Shown here: one piece after another, positions 57,715 through 64,000 of the stretch | How positions within the stretch are numbered: the first letter of the stretch is position 1 | How the letters are laid out: every line of letters starts with the position of its first letter | NCBI GenBank assembly: GCA_019022495.1 | Contig: JAFEKR010000001.1 | Span: 4,402,001 to 4,466,000 of the forward strand | Direction: 5' to 3' | Source of the DNA: Epichloe hybrida | Taxonomy: Eukaryota; Ascomycota; Sordariomycetes; Hypocreales; Clavicipitaceae | Length of the DNA stretch: 64,000 nucleotides | Position numbers and translations under genes: made by a program | The notes under the pieces: model-generated | What the model saw: the letters and a program-made list of their open reading frames with translations, nothing else | Told to the model about the DNA's origin: nothing | Databases searched by the model: none

Positions 57715-60107
57715 TTATGAAGCAACTTCGTTGCCTAGCCTCTCCAGTTCTTCCTTTACAAACTCCCCGGCATTGACCAGCTCCGTGCTGCCATATACGA
57801 CTCTCCTTCGGCCGCGGTCCTTGCTAGTCCGCTCCACCCACTCTTGCAGGTTGCCGTACTCCTCCATGCTCCCACCTCCCACGGTGAACACAACTGCTTC
57901 TGTGAATCCTTGACGTCGCTGACCGAAAGTTGCCGACTGCCCTGTGCCTTGCAAACCTGGCATGCCGCCCGGCGCGTTGGCTCCAGCCCCCGATCGGAGT
58001 GCGCTCGGCGGAGGCATGGTTCCGCGAGCATTTGAAGATCGCGGGTCGAAGTACAGATAGTTTTCCGTCTTGGCAATAGCAGATGACGATGCTGCGGACG
58101 GGTCCATGATGGATTCCACAATCTTGGTTACGGTTAGATCTCGGTCTGCCGGCAGGAAGTTCTTGACTCCCGAGATTAGAGATTCAAAGTTGGATGACAG
58201 TCCAGAAGGTACACCAGTCTCTTTCAGCCGGTCCGTTAGGCGGGTGGAAATGGACGAGAAACGACCGAACAGGTCAGATGATGAGGCTTGTTGGCCGGTA
58301 TTGTTGTTTATGGTAGTAAGCTGTGTCATTTTGGTCGTGGCACGAACCCTATTTTTCGTGGCAGTATGGTCAGTCAAGGATAATCATGTTTGCATACATG
58401 TTATTATGAGTAGCACAATGTATGAGTAGCACAATGCAAAACTCACTGTCGAACGTAGGGTAAGCATGAGACATTCGCCCCAGCGGCCTCAAGAGCTTTG
58501 GCGAAGCCCTCAAAATCTGCCCGGCCGACCTCTTGCTCGGTACTGAGGAACCAGATGATGAATAGTCGAAGCTTGTCCAGAGGCTCTTTGCCCTTGTTGT
58601 CGTCCTTGATGATTTCCATGACTTGTGCCTTGGTTTGCTTCATCACATTTTCTTCTAGCTGGAAGTAATTGTCCAGCTGTCGATCCTTAATGCCCGATAA
58701 CAAGGCCGCCAAAATATTCATGTGCATGTCCAGAGTGCCCTTGCGCTCTCGCATCTCAGGTAGCAATGTTATCGCAGCCTTGAGATGCTGAGCACTTGCG
58801 CTCGTATCATTCCGTAAGTCTTCCAAGTCAGAAACTCCAGTCTGTTTAGTGATAGCTGCAGTATCTTCCTTGTATTTTGTCAATTCGGCGTCAATGTCCT
58901 CGGCCACTTGGGGGAAAGGGACTCCAGCATTCTTAGCCCAGAAGAAGTCGTTAGCGCTCAGATCGTACGACTTCTTGGTGCTTCCCTTGGCCGGGTTATT
59001 TTCTTCAACCGGGGTTTCAATGGTGATTCGGTTCAATTTCATGTTGAGTACATCGTGAACGAGGGATTGGTATGTCCAAGAATGCGACATCATTGGTATT
59101 AAGTCGACGTTGCGATCGAGCAGCACCAAGACGGGCCGAGAGCTCGGCGTATTCATGTTAGACGGCCGTGAGCTGGAGAAGAGGTTGTCTTTCGAGTTGA
59201 GTATGTGGTCTCGAAGTTTTCGATCTAAGCGAGCTGCGACCATTTCTGCAGCAGCCCCTTTGGGACAGCGGATGATTGGAATTGCTCCTGGCGCGGAGGT
59301 CAGTAGTTGAAAATAGCCACGATTGCTCGGTAAAGCGTACCCATAGTGACGACGACACTGAAGAGACCGCTAACTATTCGGTCCACTACAGCCTCGAGCT
59401 CCTCATCGCTTGTTTTAGCGCTATTCAGAGCCCAGTATGTATGTGCTTGTTGCAAGCCCAGGCTGAAAAGATCCGGCTCTGCAACGATAAAGTTGAGATA
59501 TTGGTCAAACAGCTGTGCAATCTTTTCAGAGGTACCAGCAGTGGCTGTTTGTGTTGCGAAGTCTTCCAACAAAACTCGTGGGATAGATGACAAGAAATTA
59601 ACATAAGCTGGCGAGTACAGCCCCTTCTGAAGATCGTTTGTAATGGTTCGCAGATTTTGCGCGTTCGGTTCGAGCAGGTATATAACGGGGACATCGGGAA
59701 TAGGGTGTCGGGGACTTTCAATATGCCTTTTCAACAAACCCTCTGTTAGTGGCTTCCCATACTGTCAGCATGAATGAGGGAAGACGTACATGTGCATGGT
59801 GATGCCCATTGACCTAAGGTCACTAACACGCAGAACGCTGCTTATGACGTCTCGTCCCAGATCATCAAACACCAGCACCTTCCAGATCGGATTGCCGTCG
59901 GCATCGAGTATGGGTGCAACAGGCGCAAGAAGCCCGTTGGCATTAGCATCGTCGGATTCGCTGGTTTCAGGAACTTCATTTAGGTTGAGAATCTTCTTGA
60001 GCGAAGCTGACGAGAACAGTCAGAAAAGCCAGAAGATTTCTGAGAGATTTCAGATGGTTGAATATACCTATTTGTCGATCTCGTAAAGAATTGCCTTTGG
60101 TAGCCAT
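57715..60107 (-). CDS. SLY1: Sec1/Munc18 protein SLY1 (ER-Golgi SNARE regulator)
   Basis: SLY1 binds the syntaxin Sed5 and promotes SNARE assembly for ER-Golgi vesicle fusion. Five exons (60107-60068, 60006-59790, 59726-59341, 59287-58447, 58348-57715) join to 705 residues, with introns of 61, 63, 53 and 98 bp. Landmarks in order: LRDRQIASLKKILNLNEVPE, WKVLVFDDLGRDVISSVLRV, SMGITMHMHIESPRHPIPDV with PVIYLLEP, the GAIPIIRCPKGAAAEMVA block, SSRPVLVLLDRNVDLIPMMS with HSWTYQSLVHDVLNMKLNRI, and near the end EAVVFTVGGGSMEEYGNLQE. The third exon uses an AAAAG acceptor after a CTAACAG branch region; the nearby CAG and GAG acceptors break the frame. Intron 4 contains a 16-bp tandem repeat (ATGAGTAGCACAATGT, two copies). 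Assignment is firm. Confidence 0.95.
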
Positions 60108-62356
60108 TATTGCGAGCTGGCTGACTCTGTGGTGTGAGTTGAATGGTGGTGGGGTGTTGAATGCAGCGAGGTTAGCTGTCCCAGTTGCCGAGCAAATTGA
60201 CGGGGCCAATACAGTCGATTTGCAGCATTAATCGCAGCAATATCCTTGCCGATCTTGTGCTATATTAGCTTGGGGACGCGTCTGAAGTGGCTGTATCAAG
60301 TCTCGGGCAGGACCATCGTCACATCAATATGCGCTTAACCTACTCGCCATGGAGCTCCTTAGTATGTATTACTTGACACTGAGGACAGCAGTTGGCCACA
60401 GTGTACATGTAATGGGTCTGGGCGCTTGATTTGCGGGAACGGACCGACTCAAATTCCGGGACACCCTGGCGTCTGGCTCCAGTGCTGGTTTTCGAGGAGA
60501 GCGGGGCTCTGCTGGTCCGAAGTTAATGCAGGCCTTGTTGCCTGAACTATCTGGTCATAGCAAAGGCAAACCCAGCCTGGCTACGACATTCACCACATTT
60601 TTCAACCAGCATCGATTGACCTCCATCAAACATCTTGCCTCTTGCCATCTGCTGAGAATCGTGTTGCATCAGCTTTCATCGGCAAGCTAAGGCGTCATCT
60701 GGATCTGCTACTAGTTCTTTCAACTCTTCAACCCAATTTCGACAGGTCGCCGTAATAACATCGCCATCTATTCGATCGCTAGGCTGTCGCATGAGCGCTG
60801 GACCTCTCCGTAAAGCGCGTTCATTGCACCCGTAAACAGCGCGACAGAGAGGCACATCATGCACAGCTCGGTTGCGTGACCGAAAATCGAAAGAAAAACA
60901 AATCACTGTGGGTATGCATGATCTTGACACCTAATAACCTCCCCTTTCCCGCACAGAATATCATGTCTTGGTGGCGAGTTCTTTCCAAGCCAATTTTTTC
61001 CCCCTGAGCCTGTCACCCGTATGAATGGAAGCAACGTCACCGACAATTCTGTATGATTCGGCTATTTCACATTAATGAGATGCCATGGTCTTTTTAATAT
61101 GGCCCTTTTGAAGTCGCGATAGAATCGGACAAACCTAATCTCTCAGACCAGTTTAGAGAGACAGGTCAAGTGATGGGGATGACGGTCGGTCCCTGCAGAA
61201 GCAGCGCATCAGCCGTGGTGGCAATTTGAGAGGCACAAATTACCATGACATAGAACAAACATCACGTGTCCTATGCCACACCTCACCGATTGAGTTGTCA
61301 CTCAGGATAATTCGATTGTAAAGAAGAAGAAAAGAGAAAGAAATGGCATCTCAACGCGGACATAAACAAGCCCTTGCGTGTTTAGCATCCAGGCCGGATG
61401 GTTGCACAGTTGTCGCGAGTCTCCAGTTGATGGGACTTCTGATGTCACCTCACTGGCACCAACGCAGCTATGCAAGTCGAATAGCCGGGACAGTCTTTGA
61501 CCTATTCGGAGCCTTTATGAATACGGCTCTTTTCTTCTTCTCCCTCTTCTTCTTCTTCCTCTTCTTTGGCCATCACTCCTTTGCAGTCCAGAGCTGCTCA
61601 CCCTTCGCCGCCATCTTCCCGTCCTTGTCGGTGTTGCAGATGGTGATCGTCACTCGACTTGGGTCGTGCATCAATCAACGAGATGATGGAGGACGGTTGA
61701 CGACAATTTGGGGACTAGATGCCTGCCAATCCCCCCCTTATATTTTATTCTCTTTTTTTCATTCTCTCTTCTTGCTTACACAAGACCGTTATCAATCTTT
61801 TCGGGCCCAAAATTCTACCAACCTCTTCCAAAGAAAGCCACGACTAACCATTCCTTCTCTCTGCGCAGATTGCCCTCTTGCTTAACTCACTTCCGAGATC
61901 AACCCAATCCCTGCGCATCTTCTGTTTCTCGGCTAGCGCCTGAAGTGGGACCAGCAACACCCACAGCCGACATTCAGCCGCTAACCCTACTTATTGCATC
62001 TACCAGTTCCTCACCGCGTTGGTTCCTTTGGTAAGTACTTCCCCCCTCGCCCTTGTTCGATGGCATGACCACCATCCACCACCTAGACGTCCCTGCCGCG
62101 CAGCAACCAATTGGCCCCACTTTGACTGCACGGTGCTGTCGCAGGCCGCTGTGTTGCTGCCATCGCCACAAACGCGCATTTCCCACCTCTCACTCTTCCT
62201 TGCCCTCATTGTTCTACGAATTTGTGGCCACACTCATCGCGCGCTCACCCGGGTTGGTGATGGTCGCTGACATGATTTGCTAGCTATAGACTCCTCACTC
62301 GTTGCTGTCGTTCATTAATAGTGCATGTTTGGGCAAAGACTAAACCATCACTTGAA
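60108..62356. other. 2.2-kb divergent region between SLY1 and the Gln-rich gene, with a probable leader intron
   Basis: It should hold both promoters. A 253-bp intron in the untranslated leader of the plus-strand gene is likely at 62031-62283 (GTAAGT donor, GCTGAC branch, TTTGCTAG acceptor). A long pyrimidine-rich tract is near 61532-61566. A 180-codon open frame at 61343-61885 is low-complexity and probably part of the leader or promoter, not a gene. Confidence 0.5.
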
Positions 62357-64000
62357 ATGCAGTCCTGGTCCGACGCGGGCCAGAACGGCACGGGCGGACC
62401 GGAATCATGGCAAGGAGGCTTTCCCTATGGAAGTCAGGATAACCAATTCGATCCTAATCAGGCCTGGTCGCAGCCTGTAAGCGCCCAGGCTGGCTCGTTT
62501 TCACATATGGCCAGTCACCAAGATGGTCACTCGTCAAACTTCTTCAACCCATCTCATCAGGACGACACTTTCTTGGCAGGTGGCCTACATCATTCACGAG
62601 GCGGCGGATCCAACTTTCATGGTGCTCATGGTTCCATGGGATTGAATCCGCAGTTCTCCCAAACTGGTCAAGATATAATCGATCCCGCCTTTAGTGATAT
62701 GCACTCTGATATCTACGGGCAACAGCCCAAGGGAAATTTAAGTATGAATCAAAGCCATTCAAATCGACACCATGGACCGGCTGAGAACTACGCACAACAC
62801 GCATTCCAATTTTCTGGCCAGAATGAACCCTCATTCAACCCAACGGTAGCCCAGTACAACCAAGCCCGACTTCTGCCTCGGTCTGGGGCCCAACACAGTC
62901 AGCCAGTCCAGCATTTTGATGGCCTACCGAACGGCTTCCAGCAAGAACAGCATTTCTCCCGACAACCTCAGCAATCACCCCCGGCTCAGCAGCAGCGGCC
63001 CTTCTCCAACGGGCAAGAATTTGTCCAGAACATAAACAACCAGCCGGGTCATTTTGGGCAAGATGTCAACGTACACTTGGCCTTCCAACAACAACAACAA
63101 CGGCAACAGCTACATTCGCCTCACCCTGCTGCGCATCAACAGGCTCATCCTCACGGCCAGCAAGCCTTGAACACTGCAAAGTACGCTCAGAAACCCGGTG
63201 TTTTCCCTCAAACAGGCCATCAAACTCAACATCATAATTTTGATCTGTCCTTGACGCACGCTACGTCCTAAGCTCCTCTAGATGCCTAAACCTCAGCATC
63301 TGTCTCAGCAGAATCCCCAGCACAGAAGAAACGGAAGCGGTCCGCCAAAGACGTGTCCGAACCCCCAGCGGTCGAGAGTCCAGCAGCACTTACCGATTTC
63401 CCCGCCGATCCGTTCACCAAGAAGTCTGAGGATGTAGACACTCTGCCCGTTCCTTTGCCGTCTGCGGAAGAGGCAAGGTCAATTGCCGATTTTGGGAAAC
63501 GCAACAAATCAGCCCAGGCAAAATACCCATCAATCAAAGGACTTCCCCATTTGGTTTATGAGGGCACCGTCAAGCTTCCAGGTAAGGTGCATGTCAACCC
63601 TTTCACCAGGTGTGTCAATCTAATCATGCCTTGTTCTCCAGCCCCCAAAAGCTATGACAAGCTGGCCCCCTTGGTTGCTATTCCCCCTCGTAGTGGGCAG
63701 CCGATCATCCCTGAGCAGAGTTGCTCGTTGCCATGTGAGGTCCAGGGTCGTTTCACTAGCAAGTACCGTCCCTCTATCGAAAAGAGTGGCCTTGACGAAA
63801 GGCGAGCAGAGGCCAAAACCTTGCTGGATGAGTACGATCAGTCTATGAAGACCTTGGGCAAGCGACAGCCAAAGTATACTGAATACCCCCGTAAGTAACG
63901 GCTGGCCATGTTTCTTGTTGCCGCTGGATTTCTAATGCGCCGCAGATGCCCTGAAGGAACAACTCAAATCAGACGAAGCTTCCAAAAACAAGGCTGAGAA
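62357..64000 (+). CDS. Gln-rich fungal protein of unknown function, 5' part
   Basis: ATG at 62357 starts MQSWSDAGQNGTGGPESW. Exons are proposed at 62357-63197, 63297-63581, 63642-63890 and 63946 to the window edge; the gene runs out of the window. Residues 1-280 are Gln/His/Ser/Asn-rich and disordered (a run of five Gln in AFQQQQQRQQ). The first intron (63198-63296, 99 bp, GTGTTT donor, CCTCAG acceptor) is inferred: reading through meets two in-frame stops, while splicing gives QKPASVSAESPAQKKRKRSA. After a KKRKR nuclear-type signal, an ordered part follows: SIADFGKRNKSAQAKYPSIK, LVYEGTVKLPAPKSYDKLAP, CEVQGRFTSKYRPSIEKSGL and TLGKRQPKYTEYPHALKEQL. It looks like a conserved fungal nuclear protein, but I do not recognise the family. 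Confidence 0.72.

Noticed and set aside
61343..61885. 180-codon plus-strand open frame
   Set aside because: Starts with an ATG but consists mainly of poly-Phe/Leu/Ser from pyrimidine tracts; better explained as promoter or leader of the downstream gene.

Overview
The window is nuclear DNA from a filamentous ascomycete, most likely a sordariomycete and probably hypocrealean. The genes have several short introns (about 50-140 bp, GT...AG, CTAAC-type branch sites). The gene set is typical of such fungi: a division-1 chitin synthase, ATG2, NOT3, a 40-kDa cyclophilin, a BUD2-type RasGAP, IEC3 and SLY1. The assignment to Hypocreales is an inference from protein flavour only. I rebuilt exon-intron structures by hand. 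For every multi-exon gene with a known or likely product, the summed exon length is divisible by three and the joined protein reads through without a stop.

Layout: (1) 1-6019, the 3' part of ATG2, running in from outside the window. (2) 6567-11246, a GT8 glycosyltransferase and a chitin synthase, both minus strand. (3) 11247-15140, an accessory-looking block. It holds a 300-bp TIR element with TA target sites, a decayed coding relic, a small secreted protein with 10 cysteines, and a methyltransferase-like fragment. (4) 16013-18703, an F-box/Cys-rich gene whose splice acceptor is tandemly duplicated, and mitochondrial ribosomal protein mL58. (5) 19366-22817, two paralogous BTB genes with matching exon structure. 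(6) 23167-28878, a coiled-coil protein, a low-complexity fungal protein interrupted by a stop codon, and a C2H2/zinc-ribbon protein. (7) 31364-42290, NOT3, D-aminoacyl-tRNA deacylase, CYP40 and the RasGAP. (8) 42291-46979, a gene-free stretch with clustered minisatellites and a second TIR element (365 bp). (9) 46980-48113, a Ser/Pro-rich hypothetical protein. (10) 48114-53486, a gene-free stretch with a dead GMC oxidoreductase. (11) 53487-60107, NADP-isocitrate dehydrogenase, IEC3 and SLY1. (12) 62357-64000, the 5' part of a Gln-rich protein running out of the window.

The conserved genes are unrelated housekeeping functions: autophagy lipid transfer, wall synthesis, mRNA deadenylation, tRNA proofreading, Hsp90 co-chaperone, Ras-family GTPase control, NADPH supply, chromatin remodelling and ER-Golgi fusion. 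There is no metabolic gene cluster and no obvious multi-gene system. The unusual material sits in the gene-poor stretches: two different MITE-like elements, at least three gene relics, several minisatellite arrays and one orphan secreted Cys-rich protein. Family assignments rest on reading the proteins by eye; no database search was run.
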